DNA of 9,795 nt from Marmoricola sp. (GTDB lineage: Bacteria > Actinomycetota > Actinomycetes > Propionibacteriales > Nocardioidaceae), in NCBI GenBank assembly GCA_030151765.1, contig JASLCW010000358.1, forward strand, positions 1 through 9,795, in the 5' to 3' direction. Position numbers and translations under genes: made by a program. This document shows, piece by piece, positions 1 through 6,458 of the stretch. Position 1 is the first letter of the stretch, and every line of letters begins with the position of its first letter. Under the pieces are notes generated by a model. That model was not told where the DNA came from. It saw nothing but the letters and a program-made list of their open reading frames with translations, and ran no database searches.

Positions 1-1935
1 ACCAAGGGCGTGAAATTCGCCTACGGCCGCGCGACGAACGGGGCCAGCCCCAAGCCGACGCTCAAGATCGTGGTCTATCCCCATCGGAGGCTGACCGCGC
101 CGATGCTGCGCCAGATCCCGAAGAAGAAGCTGAAGGCGTCGTACTTCAGGGGCTGGCAGAAGGGCGTCGCGCCGGCCCGGGCCGCGCTGGTCGGGCGGGC
201 GAAGGTCTGCAAGACCGAGCCGATCACGATCGCCGGCTTCGCCCAGGGCGCCGTGGTGGCTCGGGCGACCCTCCGCTCACTCACCAAGCGGCCCGACATC
301 CTCGACCGGGTGGTCGTCGTCGCCCTGGAACGCGATCCGCTGGCACACCACGCCAAGGGCGTCAGCTTCGAGCACTGGGTGAGTTTCACCGCGTCCTCCA
401 AGGGACACGGACTCGCCTATTCGGCCAAGCCTTCGTCAGCACTTCCCGGGGCCATCGCACGCAAGCCGGTGACGATCGAGGAATGTCTCGCCTCCGACCG
501 GCTCTGCTCGGGACGTGGCCGGATCTCGGCCAAGGCCGCCCGCGCGACCCTCGGACGCACGCAGACCTATCAGTCGCCGAAGGGCTTCTGGAAGGACGAC
601 ATCGTCTTCTCCTGGGCCAGCGGCCAGGCGATGCAGTTCCACACCGATGACAATCCGCGCTACGTGATGGTGGGACGCTCGGCCAGGATCGACCTGGGCC
701 CGGTCGCAAGCACCTACGGCAACGACTGGACCATCTCGGGGCTTCCCGCCGGGCTGACCTACAAGGCGCAGACGAAGCCGGCCAACGGCGGCCTGCTCGT
801 CGGTACGCCGACCACGGCCGGCGACTCCATCGTGCGACTCGTCGAACGGGCGCCCGCGCTGAGCCGCACGGCGTACGCCGTCACCAACCTGCGGATCCGC
901 GTCGAGCCGAAGGAGGTCGCCAAGCCGGGCCTCACCCTGGTCACCGAGGCAGCCGGTGGCGGACCTGCCGACGGGATGAGCGACGATCCCGTCGTCTCGG
1001 CCAACGGCAAGACCGTCGCCTTCACGTCTACGGCCACGAATCTCGTTCCCGGCGGCGTACACGTCGACAACGAGGAGGCCACCCAGGTCTACGCGTGGCA
1101 GGCCGGCACACCCGAACCCACGCTCAGGCTCCTGTCTGACGGCTCCGGTCTGCCCAGCAATGGCGGGTGGAACCAGGTCAAGAGCGTGTCCCCGGATGGT
1201 CGCTATGTGGTCTACGTCTACGGCAATGCGTCATCGGCTCACAGCGTCTTCCAGACCGATCTGCAAGAAGGCACCACCACCCCGGAGCCGCTGGATTACG
1301 TCCCCGCCTGGGAGTCGCCCTACGTCGTACGCCAGACGCTCGACAAGGCGAAGAAGCAGACCGTGCTCCAACTCCTCAACAGGGTCACTGGGAAACCCGT
1401 CGGCAAACCCTGCCGCACCAGCAGCAAGTGGATGCTGAACTACCCCACGAGCAAGCACGAACTGCGCGGGTCGACCTCCGACGACGGTTCGGTCTTCGGA
1501 GTGCTGCTGTACCACTTCGGCGAGGCCGACTACTCCCAGGAGAACCTCGCCGTGGTCTGCCGCACCCACACGGGGGTCCAGACGAGCTACCCCGAGCAGT
1601 GGCTGATCAACGTGTCGGCCGACGGCGGTCACGTCGCCCTCACCGCGGGGACCGGCGGTGACGGCGTTGCCGACGCCGACAACTACCGCGACGCCCAGCA
1701 ACTGCACACCATTCGGCAGATCCGGCTCACGGACGGGACGACACGCACGCCCTACACCCTGCCGCCGCTGACCTGGGGCTGGGCCGTGGACGAGGAGAGC
1801 GAGTCGATCTACTGGAATGGCATGGGGATCAGCCAGACAAGCGACGGCGGCACGGTCGCCTTCGCCAGCGACGACTACAACCTCGTCGACACCGGCCTGG
1901 CACGGCCCTCGGAGATCTACCTCTGGAGACCGTGA
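1..1935 (+). CDS. Secreted-type protein: inactive cutinase-like domain + Ig-like domain + TolB/PD40-like propeller (5' partial)
   Basis: The reading frame is open to the window edge, so the true start and any signal peptide lie upstream; the first in-frame GTG (position 10, counted as residue 1 here) is probably not the start. Residues 1 to about 185 resemble the cutinase family (alpha/beta hydrolase): a YP-containing strand (VVYPH), a Cys at 67, the nucleophile-elbow motif GFAQG (76-80) followed by AVVA, and a CxxxDxxC element (C159, D163, C166). The elbow normally reads GYSQG; here the catalytic Ser is Ala78, and the expected HxxY is replaced by RTQTY (183-187), so hydrolysis is unlikely. 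Residues about 200-300 look like a bacterial Ig-like (He_PIG-type) domain, with SGLPAGLTY and VGTPTTAG. Residues about 306-641 carry propeller-type repeats (VSANGKTVAFTS, VSPDGRYVVYV, TSDGGTVAFAS). No C-terminal anchor is visible. A role in surface or lipid binding is conceivable but is inference. Domain assignments are from motif recognition only. Confidence 0.75.
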   Translation, partial: TKGVKFAYGRATNGASPKPTLKIVVYPHRRLTAPMLRQIPKKKLKASYFRGWQKGVAPARAALVGRAKVCKTEPITIAGFAQGAVVARATLRSLTKRPDILDRVVVVALERDPLAHHAKGVSFEHWVSFTASSKGHGLAYSAKPSSALPGAIARKPVTIEECLASDRLCSGRGRISAKAARATLGRTQTYQSPKGFWKDDIVFSWASGQAMQFHTDDNPRYVMVGRSARIDLGPVASTYGNDWTISGLPAGLTYKAQTKPANGGLLVGTPTTAGDSIVRLVERAPALSRTAYAVTNLRIRVEPKEVAKPGLTLVTEAAGGGPADGMSDDPVVSANGKTVAFTSTATNLVPGGVHVDNEEATQVYAWQAGTPEPTLRLLSDGSGLPSNGGWNQVKSVSPDGRYVVYVYGNASSAHSVFQTDLQEGTTTPEPLDYVPAWESPYVVRQTLDKAKKQTVLQLLNRVTGKPVGKPCRTSSKWMLNYPTSKHELRGSTSDDGSVFGVLLYHFGEADYSQENLAVVCRTHTGVQTSYPEQWLINVSADGGHVALTAGTGGDGVADADNYRDAQQLHTIRQIRLTDGTTRTPYTLPPLTWGWAVDEESESIYWNGMGISQTSDGGTVAFASDDYNLVDTGLARPSEIYLWRP

Positions 1936-1939
1936 CCGC

Positions 1940-2725
1940 TCAGTCCAGCTCCCACACGACCTGGATCTGCACCTTCAGGTCCTTCTCGCCGGCGCTGATC
2001 GGCACCTTGGCCGTGGCCGCGAGGTCCCTCATCGCGAAGCCCTGGTCGAGATAGTCGACCGGCTGCGGCGTAACGGCGCTGACCTCCTTGAGCGAGAGCA
2101 CCTTGCCCAGACGCTGGCCACCGCCCTCGGCGTACGCCGCTGCCTTGGCCTTGGCGTCGGCGACCGCGGCCTTGCGGGCCTGCGCCATCAGGGCACCACG
2201 GTTCGAGATGCTGAGCCCGACGCCGTCGATACGAACGTCGTTGCCGCCCGCCGCGGCAGCGGCCGAGAGGGTCTTGCCGGCGGCGCGCAGGTCGTTCACC
2301 TGGACGCGCGCCTTCTGCGTGACGGTGTAGCCGACCAGCCGCTCCCGATTGCCGCTGTAGTCGTACGACGGCTCGACCGACAGGCCGGTCGTCTGGATGT
2401 CCTTCTTCTCGACACCCTGCGCCGCCAGTGCGGTGAAGACCTTCTTCATGTTCCGACTGGCGTCATCCATCGCCGTGGCGACATCCGGACGCGTCAGGCT
2501 CACCCGCAGGTTGAAGCCCAGCTGGTTCGGCACCCCCGTGGACGAACCAGTGCCCGTGATGGTGATGCTGGGACGGCTCGTCGCCGCCGGAGGCGTCGTC
2601 GTACCGCCGTCCTTCGAACCCAGCGCCAGGCTTGCGAGTACGACGGCGACCAGGCCGATCACCCCGATGCCGAGCAATGCGGCTGTCAGTCCGTTCCCGT
2701 TGCGTGGTCGATCCCCTGCGGCCAT
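1940..2725 (-). CDS. Membrane-anchored SIMPL (DUF541) domain protein
   Basis: This 261-residue protein has a short polar N-terminus, one hydrophobic segment at about residues 13-35, a Gly/Thr/Pro-rich linker, and a domain from about residue 52 to the end that matches the SIMPL/DUF541 family. Typical features are the opening strand SITITGTGSS, the KKDIQTTGLSVEPSYDY stretch, the VGYTVTQKARVQV strand, the VGLSISN strand, and the Ala/Lys-rich helix ARKAAVADAKAKAAAYA. It is probably exported and tethered by the N-terminal helix or a signal peptide. Family members include periplasmic or surface proteins such as the BP26 antigen; the molecular role is mostly unknown. The ATG start is supported by AAGGAGA five bases upstream (2731-2737). 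The gene is divergent from the WS/DGAT gene and convergent with the upstream-truncated propeller gene, with only 4 nt between stops. Confidence 0.85.
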   Translation of the reverse strand: MAAGDRPRNGNGLTAALLGIGVIGLVAVVLASLALGSKDGGTTTPPAATSRPSITITGTGSSTGVPNQLGFNLRVSLTRPDVATAMDDASRNMKKVFTALAAQGVEKKDIQTTGLSVEPSYDYSGNRERLVGYTVTQKARVQVNDLRAAGKTLSAAAAAGGNDVRIDGVGLSISNRGALMAQARKAAVADAKAKAAAYAEGGGQRLGKVLSLKEVSAVTPQPVDYLDQGFAMRDLAATAKVPISAGEKDLKVQIQVVWELD

Positions 2726-2809
2726 CGTCGTCTCCTTCTCCTCGAATCACGGCGTGAAATTCAGCCTTGGGACGTTCCCGATCGCGATCCGGTTCCCTAG
2801 GGTGCAGCT
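2726..2809. promoter_or_regulatory. Divergent intergenic promoter region (SIMPL gene / WS-DGAT gene)
   Basis: This 84-bp gap must hold the promoters of both flanking genes. On the plus strand TAGGGT (2798-2803) fits the actinobacterial -10 pattern TANNNT and ends six bases before the WS/DGAT ATG. On the minus strand a Shine-Dalgarno AAGGAGA precedes the SIMPL gene. The gap also holds two GTTCCC boxes (2774-2779 and 2792-2797; GGGAAC on the minus strand) 18 bp apart, and a perfect 10-bp palindrome, GATCGCGATC, between them (2780-2789). GGAAC resembles a -35 box of some ECF sigma factors, but no convincing matching -10 was found. Promoter calls are inference. Confidence 0.4.
2798..2803 (+). promoter_or_regulatory. 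Candidate -10 box for a leaderless WS/DGAT transcript
   Basis: TAGGGT matches TANNNT. Six bases separate it from the ATG at 2810, which would place transcription initiation at or next to the A of the start codon. No Shine-Dalgarno-like sequence lies in the 15 bases before the ATG, which agrees with leaderless translation, a common mode in actinomycetes. The -35 region (around 2775-2780) is poor. Confidence 0.4.
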
Positions 2810-4162
2810 ATGACGGAGGCCCGGACGCGCTTGTTGAGCCCGCTGGATCAGATGTTCGTGCGGATGGAGTCGCCGCGTACTCCCATGCACATCGGGGCCC
2901 TCGCGATCTTCTCGCTGCCTGACGACGCCCCCGCCGACTTCGTACGTCGACTGCACGCCGGCTTCGCGGAGCTCTCCTGGCTGCCCTTCCCCTACGACAG
3001 CGTGCTCGCCGGCGTGGCGATGGCGGACGCGGTGCGGTGGAAGCAGGTGCGGCCGGACCCGGACTACCACGTTCGGCTCGACGCCCTGCCCTCGCCGGGA
3101 ACCGAGGCCGATCTCGGCCGTCTCGTCGAGCGCCTCCACTCGCGGCCGCTCGACATGACCAGGCCGCTCTGGGAGGCGCACATCATCGAGGGGCTGGAGG
3201 GCGATCGTTTCGCCTTCTATTTCAAGGCCCACCACAGCGCCACCGACGGTCTGGGTGCGGTGGAGACGATCAAGGCCTGGCTCAGCACCGATCCCGACGC
3301 CCTCCCGCCCGTCGGGGGCGCGGATGCCGGCCGCTCCCCCTCCCTCTGGGAGCGCCTGACGATCATCCCGCGCCGGGCCGCGACCGGCACCGTCGCCACC
3401 ATCGAGGTGCTCGGCAAGGTCGTCGACATGGCGCTCGGCGCGAACAGCACGGTGATCGCCGCGCTGCGCACCCCGCGCTCGATCTTCAACCAGCGGGTGA
3501 CCGCGGAGCGCCGCGTCGCCACGCAGACCCTCCAGTTGCAGGCGCTGCGCGACATCGCCAAGGCGACCGACGCGACGGTGAACGACGTCATCCTGGCCGC
3601 CCTCGGTGGCGCCTTCCGGCGCTATCTGATCGAGCAGGACGCACTGCCCGAGGCCAGTCTCAACGCCTCGGTCCCGGTCGGATTCGATCGCGACGAGGAC
3701 ACCCGCAATGCCGCGGCCGGCTTCGTCGCTCCCCTCGGCACGACGACCGAGGATCCGATCGAGCGCGTCGCCGTCGTACACGCGGCGACCAAGCGGGCCA
3801 AGCAGGACATCGACTCACTGAGCCCCGGCGGTGCGGAGTACTTCTCCCTGATCGGCCTGGTGCCGCTGGCCCTGGCCCAGAAGTCGGGACTGCTCGCGAA
3901 GATGCCGCCGGTCTTCAACCTGACCGTCTCCAACGTGATCCTGTCGAAGGAGCCGCTCTACCTGCTGGGCGCCCGCCTGGAGCGCATGGTGCCGATCTCC
4001 TTCCTGGTGGACGGGTACGGCCTCAATGTCACGCTGATCGGCTACACCGACACCGTCACGCTGGGCCTGGTGGGCTGCCGCGACTCCATCCCCCACCTGC
4101 AGCGCCTGGCCACCTACACCGCCGACGCCCTGGCCGAGCTCAGCTCCGCAACAGCACGCTGA
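2810..4162 (+). CDS. Wax ester synthase / diacylglycerol acyltransferase (WS/DGAT family)
   Basis: This 450-residue protein matches the length and motif order of the bacterial WS/DGAT family, which transfers fatty acyl groups from acyl-CoA to diacylglycerol or long-chain alcohols to make storage triacylglycerol or wax esters. Visible motifs are an N-terminal LSPLDQMFVRME; PLDMTRPLWE (113-122); the catalytic HHSATDG (141-147; His142 is the presumed general base); NDVILAALGGAFRRYL (259-273); and a C-terminal TVSNVILSKEPLYLLGA, which corresponds to the family's SNVPGP region although the PGP part is not conserved. A conserved-type VPISFLVDGYGLNVTLIGY follows. No signal peptide is visible, so action at the cytoplasmic membrane face or on lipid bodies is expected from the family. 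The ATG start gives the canonical N-terminus. The TGA stop lies in the first unit of the repeat array at 4160-4340. Substrate preference cannot be read from sequence, and some paralogues in this family have weak or unknown activity. Confidence 0.9.
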   Translation: MTEARTRLLSPLDQMFVRMESPRTPMHIGALAIFSLPDDAPADFVRRLHAGFAELSWLPFPYDSVLAGVAMADAVRWKQVRPDPDYHVRLDALPSPGTEADLGRLVERLHSRPLDMTRPLWEAHIIEGLEGDRFAFYFKAHHSATDGLGAVETIKAWLSTDPDALPPVGGADAGRSPSLWERLTIIPRRAATGTVATIEVLGKVVDMALGANSTVIAALRTPRSIFNQRVTAERRVATQTLQLQALRDIAKATDATVNDVILAALGGAFRRYLIEQDALPEASLNASVPVGFDRDEDTRNAAAGFVAPLGTTTEDPIERVAVVHAATKRAKQDIDSLSPGGAEYFSLIGLVPLALAQKSGLLAKMPPVFNLTVSNVILSKEPLYLLGARLERMVPISFLVDGYGLNVTLIGYTDTVTLGLVGCRDSIPHLQRLATYTADALAELSSATAR

Positions 4163-4245
4163 GACCCCACTCAAATGCACCAAAAACCCGCCGAGACCCC
4201 AGGCAAATGCACCAGGAAGAGGTCGAGACCCCAGCGAAATGCATC
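4161..4245 (+). repeat. Left half-array: three direct repeats
   Basis: The three variable bases after GAGACCCCA are CTC, GGC and GCG in order. Units end in TGCACC, TGCACC and TGCATC. The spacers are 4182-4192, which contains ACCCGCC, and 4214-4224, which is purine-rich and unrelated to the others. The first unit begins within the WS/DGAT stop codon. Confidence 0.9.
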
Positions 4246-4253
4246 AGGGCTTT

Positions 4254-4338
4254 GCTGCACTTGCGTGGGGTCTCAGTGCCCTGAGGATGCATTCTCTTGG
4301 GGTCTCAGCGGGTTGAGAATGCATTTGAGTGGGGTGTC
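4254..4338 (-). repeat. Right half-array: three direct repeats, inverted relative to the left half
   Basis: Read on the minus strand from aroQ, the units have CTC, AGA and CGC after the ACCCCA core. The outermost has GACACCCC instead of GAGACCCC and overlaps the aroQ TGA. The innermost has GTGCAGC at its end. The bases before the two outer units on this strand are nearly identical (AACCCGCTGA), and in the outermost case these bases are the aroQ C-terminal codons. Confidence 0.9.
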
Positions 4339-4762
4339 AGCGGGTTAGGAGCTCCAGGGCCTGGCGATAACCGTCGATCCCCTGGCCGGAGACCGTGGCG
4401 ACGGCATGCTCCTCGACGTACGACGTGTGCCGGAACTCCTCCGGCCGCTGTTTGGGATCGGAGATGTGCACCTCGACCAAAGGTGCGGTGAGTTGCGCGC
4501 AGGCGTCGTACAGGGCGAGCGAGTAGTGCGTCCAGGCGGCCGCGTTCAGCACCACCGGAGTCGCCTCGTCGGCGGCCTGGTTGAGCCAGTCGAGGAGTTC
4601 ACCCTCGTGATTGGTCTGGCGCACCTCGACGTCGAGGTCGAGCGCCCGGCCCCACTCGACGCAGAGCGCGGCCAGCTCGGCGTGGGTCGTCGTACCGTAG
4701 ATCTCCGGCTGGCGGCGACCCAGGCGACCCAGGTTGGGGCCGTTGAGCACGAGAACCTTCAT
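4337..4762 (-). CDS. aroQ: 3-dehydroquinate dehydratase, type II
   Basis: Type II dehydroquinase converts 3-dehydroquinate to 3-dehydroshikimate, the third step of the shikimate pathway, in the cytoplasm. The 141-residue length is normal for this small dodecamer-forming family. Motifs present: NGPNLGRLGRRQPEIYG (7-23), with the catalytic arginine Arg17 and tyrosine Tyr22; RQTNHEGELLDWL (48-60); NAAAWTHYSLALYDA (73-87), with Asn73 and His79; VEVHISD (96-102), with His99; and EEFRHTSYV (108-116). The more common NPGAYTHTS appears here as NAAAWTHYS, which leaves the catalytic residues intact. The ATG overlaps the aroB TGA as ATGA, so translation is probably coupled. The TGA stop and the codons just before it (Leu-Thr-Arg) lie in the outermost repeat and its conserved flank. 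In Mycobacterium the same enzyme is often labelled aroD. Confidence 0.95.
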   Translation of the reverse strand: MKVLVLNGPNLGRLGRRQPEIYGTTTHAELAALCVEWGRALDLDVEVRQTNHEGELLDWLNQAADEATPVVLNAAAWTHYSLALYDACAQLTAPLVEVHISDPKQRPEEFRHTSYVEEHAVATVSGQGIDGYRQALELLTR

Positions 4763-5844
4763 CGCGCGATCACCTCGTACGACGCCCGAAGGTCGTCCTC
4801 CGACGGGCCACTCAGGATCCGCGGCTGCGCCAACCCGTCCAGTACGACGAAGCGCAGCGTGTTGCCGCGGGTCTTCTTGTCCAGGCGCATGGTGGCCAGC
4901 AGTGCGTCGAAGTCCTGGTCGAGGGCGGACGTCGGCAGGCCGACCAGCGCCAGCGTCGCCGTGTGGCGGGCCGCCAGGGCGTCGTCGATCAGCCCGGACC
5001 GGCGGGCGAGCTCGGCCACGAAGCACATGCCCACTGCCACCGCCTCGCCGTGCCGCATCGTGTAGCTCGTCGCCTTCTCCAGCGCATGGGCCAGCGTGTG
5101 CCCGTAGTTGAGCGTCTCCCGGCCCGGATGGCCGTCGCTGCCGCCGCGCTCCTTGAGGTCGTCGACGACGACGGCGATCTTCACCGCGATGGCGCGCTCG
5201 ACGAGTTCGCGCAGGATCGGCGAGGTCGGGTCGAGCGCCGCGGCCGGGTCCTTCTCGACCAGGTCGAGAATCGACGGATCGGCGATGAAGCCGCACTTGA
5301 TCACCTCGCCGAGTCCGGAGATCAACTCCGCGCGCGGCAGGCTGTCCAGCAGGGAGAGGTCGCAGATCACTCCGGCGGGCTCGTGGAAGCTGCCGACCAG
5401 GTTCTTGCCCGCGGGGGTGTCGATGCCGGTCTTGCCACCGACCGCGGCATCGACCATCCCGAGCACCGACGTGGACACGTGCACGACCGGCACCCCACGC
5501 AGCCACGTGGCCGCGACGAAGCCGCCCAGGTCGGTGGTCGCTCCCCCGCCCACCGCGACGACCGCGTCGGAACGGGTGAAGCCGGCAGCGCCGAGGGCAT
5601 CCCAGCAGGAGGCCGCCACGGCAGCGGTCTTGGCCGTCTCACCCTCGGGTACGACGACCGGGGTGATCTCGAAGTCGGCGAGTTCGGCGGCCACGCGTTC
5701 GGCAACCGGAGCCAGCGTGCCGGAGTGGATCAGCGCCACCCGCTGGGTACCGGCGAGCATCGGAGCCAGCGAGCCGAGCACGTCACGACCCACCACGACG
5801 TCGTACGGCGCTGCCCCGCCGACGCGCATGCGTGTCTCAGTCAT
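4759..5844 (-). CDS. aroB: 3-dehydroquinate synthase
   Basis: This enzyme cyclises DAHP to 3-dehydroquinate using NAD+ and a divalent metal (step 2 of the pathway). The 361-residue protein shows the NAD-binding motif AVGGGATTDLGGFVAATWLRG split around residues 97-117; VDAAVGGKTGID (131-142); KNLVGSFHEPAGVICD (147-162); and the metal ligands Glu180 (GLGEVIKCG), His249 (LNYGHTLAHALE) and His265 (RHGEAVAVGM). All ligands expected for an active enzyme are present. I chose the ATG at 5844 because GGAGG stands six bases upstream (5851-5855 on the plus strand) and the N-terminus fits the family; the frame stays open to 5928 but that extension lies inside aroK. It overlaps the aroK end by 8 nt and the aroQ start by 4 nt. 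A second ATG five codons in (5829) is possible but less well placed. Confidence 0.95.
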   Translation of the reverse strand: MTETRMRVGGAAPYDVVVGRDVLGSLAPMLAGTQRVALIHSGTLAPVAERVAAELADFEITPVVVPEGETAKTAAVAASCWDALGAAGFTRSDAVVAVGGGATTDLGGFVAATWLRGVPVVHVSTSVLGMVDAAVGGKTGIDTPAGKNLVGSFHEPAGVICDLSLLDSLPRAELISGLGEVIKCGFIADPSILDLVEKDPAAALDPTSPILRELVERAIAVKIAVVVDDLKERGGSDGHPGRETLNYGHTLAHALEKATSYTMRHGEAVAVGMCFVAELARRSGLIDDALAARHTATLALVGLPTSALDQDFDALLATMRLDKKTRGNTLRFVVLDGLAQPRILSGPSEDDLRASYEVIAR

Positions 5845-6367
5845 CAACAGCCTCCAGTGCCGCGACCACGGCATCCGCCACCTGCTCGGGCGTCTGCCCG
5901 TCGGTCGGGATGCGTACTGTCGCGACACTCTCGTAGATCGGCGTGCGTTCGTCCAGCAACTGCTTCACGCGCGACCGGACATTGCCGAGGAGCAGCGGCC
6001 GGGAGACGCCGAGTCCGACCCGGGAGGCCGCGTCGGAGAGACCGACCTCGAGGAAGACGACCGTGTGTTCGGCGAGGAGCGCCCGCGTCGATTCGTCGAG
6101 CACGGCGCCACCGCCGAGGGCCAGGACGCCGTCATGCGCGGCGAGCGCGGCCGCGACCGCGTCCCGTTCGAGTGCCCGGAAGACCGCCTCCCCGTCCTCG
6201 ACGAAGATGTCCGAGACCGCCTTGCCCGCGGTCTTCTCCACGTCGTGGTCGGTGTCGCGGAAGGCCAGGGCCCAGCGATCGGCGAGCAGTTCGCCTACGG
6301 TCGTCTTGCCTGCCCCCATGGAGCCGACCAGCACGACGCGCGGCCTGACCGTGTTCAGGTTTCCCAT
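5837..6367 (-). CDS. aroK: Shikimate kinase
   Basis: This enzyme phosphorylates shikimate at the 3-OH with ATP (step 5). The 176-residue protein has the Walker A motif GSMGAGKTT (15-23); the shikimate-binding DTDHDVE (38-44); FRALE with Arg64; GGG (85-87); the lid segment SRPLL with Arg123; and RTPIYESVA (141-149). It matches the usual length of the family. Two starts are possible. I prefer the ATG at 6367 because GGGTGGTG lies just upstream and the P-loop is then at the normal distance from the N-terminus. An ATG at 6397 would add ten residues (MCDAPIRVVN), has no visible ribosome-binding site and falls inside an inverted repeat. The end overlaps aroB by 8 nt, and the GGAGG for aroB lies in the last codons of aroK. 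Confidence 0.93.
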   Translation of the reverse strand: MGNLNTVRPRVVLVGSMGAGKTTVGELLADRWALAFRDTDHDVEKTAGKAVSDIFVEDGEAVFRALERDAVAAALAAHDGVLALGGGAVLDESTRALLAEHTVVFLEVGLSDAASRVGLGVSRPLLLGNVRSRVKQLLDERTPIYESVATVRIPTDGQTPEQVADAVVAALEAVDD

Positions 6368-6458
6368 GTTCACCACCCGAATTGGTGCATCACACATGAA
6401 GCATCACGTGTGGTGCACGGGTTTCCGTGGATCACATGGGAAACCGGAGGCCTGCGGT
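6368..6458 (-). promoter_or_regulatory. aroC–aroK intergenic leader rich in inverted repeats
   Basis: This is the longest gap in the operon (91 nt). Two inverted repeats stand out. The first pairs 6385-6395 with 6408-6418 (11-base arms, 10 matching, 12-base loop). The second pairs 6420-6426 with 6439-6445 (GGTTTCC/GGAAACC, perfect 7-bp arms, 12-base loop). GCATCAC also occurs twice as a direct repeat (6387-6393, 6401-6407). On the mRNA strand CACCAC (6410-6415) is complementary to GUGGUG (6371-6376), which overlaps the presumed aroK ribosome-binding site, so alternative pairings are possible. No U-tract is present, so a simple intrinsic terminator is not supported. The function is speculative. 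Confidence 0.4.

Larger units (their letters stand above)
4160..4340. repeat. Mirrored array of six 32-bp-period repeats between convergent genes
   Basis: Six copies of a 21-bp unit fill the whole space between the WS/DGAT and aroQ stop codons. The consensus on the unit's own strand is GAGACCCCA, three variable bases, then RARTGCA and usually YC. Plus-oriented units: 4161-4181, 4193-4213, 4225-4245. Minus-oriented units: 4254-4274, 4286-4306, 4318-4338. Starts are exactly 32 bp apart in each half, and every pair of equivalent units has coordinates summing to 8499, so the array is symmetric about 4249.5. Identity between mirrored pairs, counted by hand, is 18/21 (outer), 17/21 (middle) and 16/21 (inner). 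Several 11-bp spacers share AACCCGC or ACCCGC directly before the unit. The first eight bases GAGACCCC are unchanged in five of six units. Fully base-paired, the halves would form a long imperfect hairpin or cruciform. Possible roles are a bidirectional terminator, a phased protein-binding array or a dispersed element; function is unknown. Confidence 0.9.

Noticed and set aside
10..12. GTG at position 10 as the true start of the first gene
   Set aside because: The frame is open to the window edge, and the cutinase-like domain would lack its first strands and its signal peptide if it began here.
1817..2800. Plus-strand open frame (327 codons) over the SIMPL gene
   Set aside because: No recognisable domain and compositionally typical of an antisense shadow; the SIMPL frame has a good start, ribosome-binding site and family motifs.
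4160..4340. CRISPR array
   Set aside because: Units are 21 bp with 11-bp spacers, the orientation flips at the centre, and some spacers are related to each other; no cas genes are nearby.
4963..6348. Plus-strand open frame (461 codons) over aroB and aroK
   Set aside because: Antisense shadow with no family motif; the minus-strand genes have full catalytic signatures.
6420..6445. Intrinsic terminator after aroC
   Set aside because: The 7-bp stem has a 12-base loop and no following T-run on the minus strand, and aroK–aroB–aroQ continue in the same direction.
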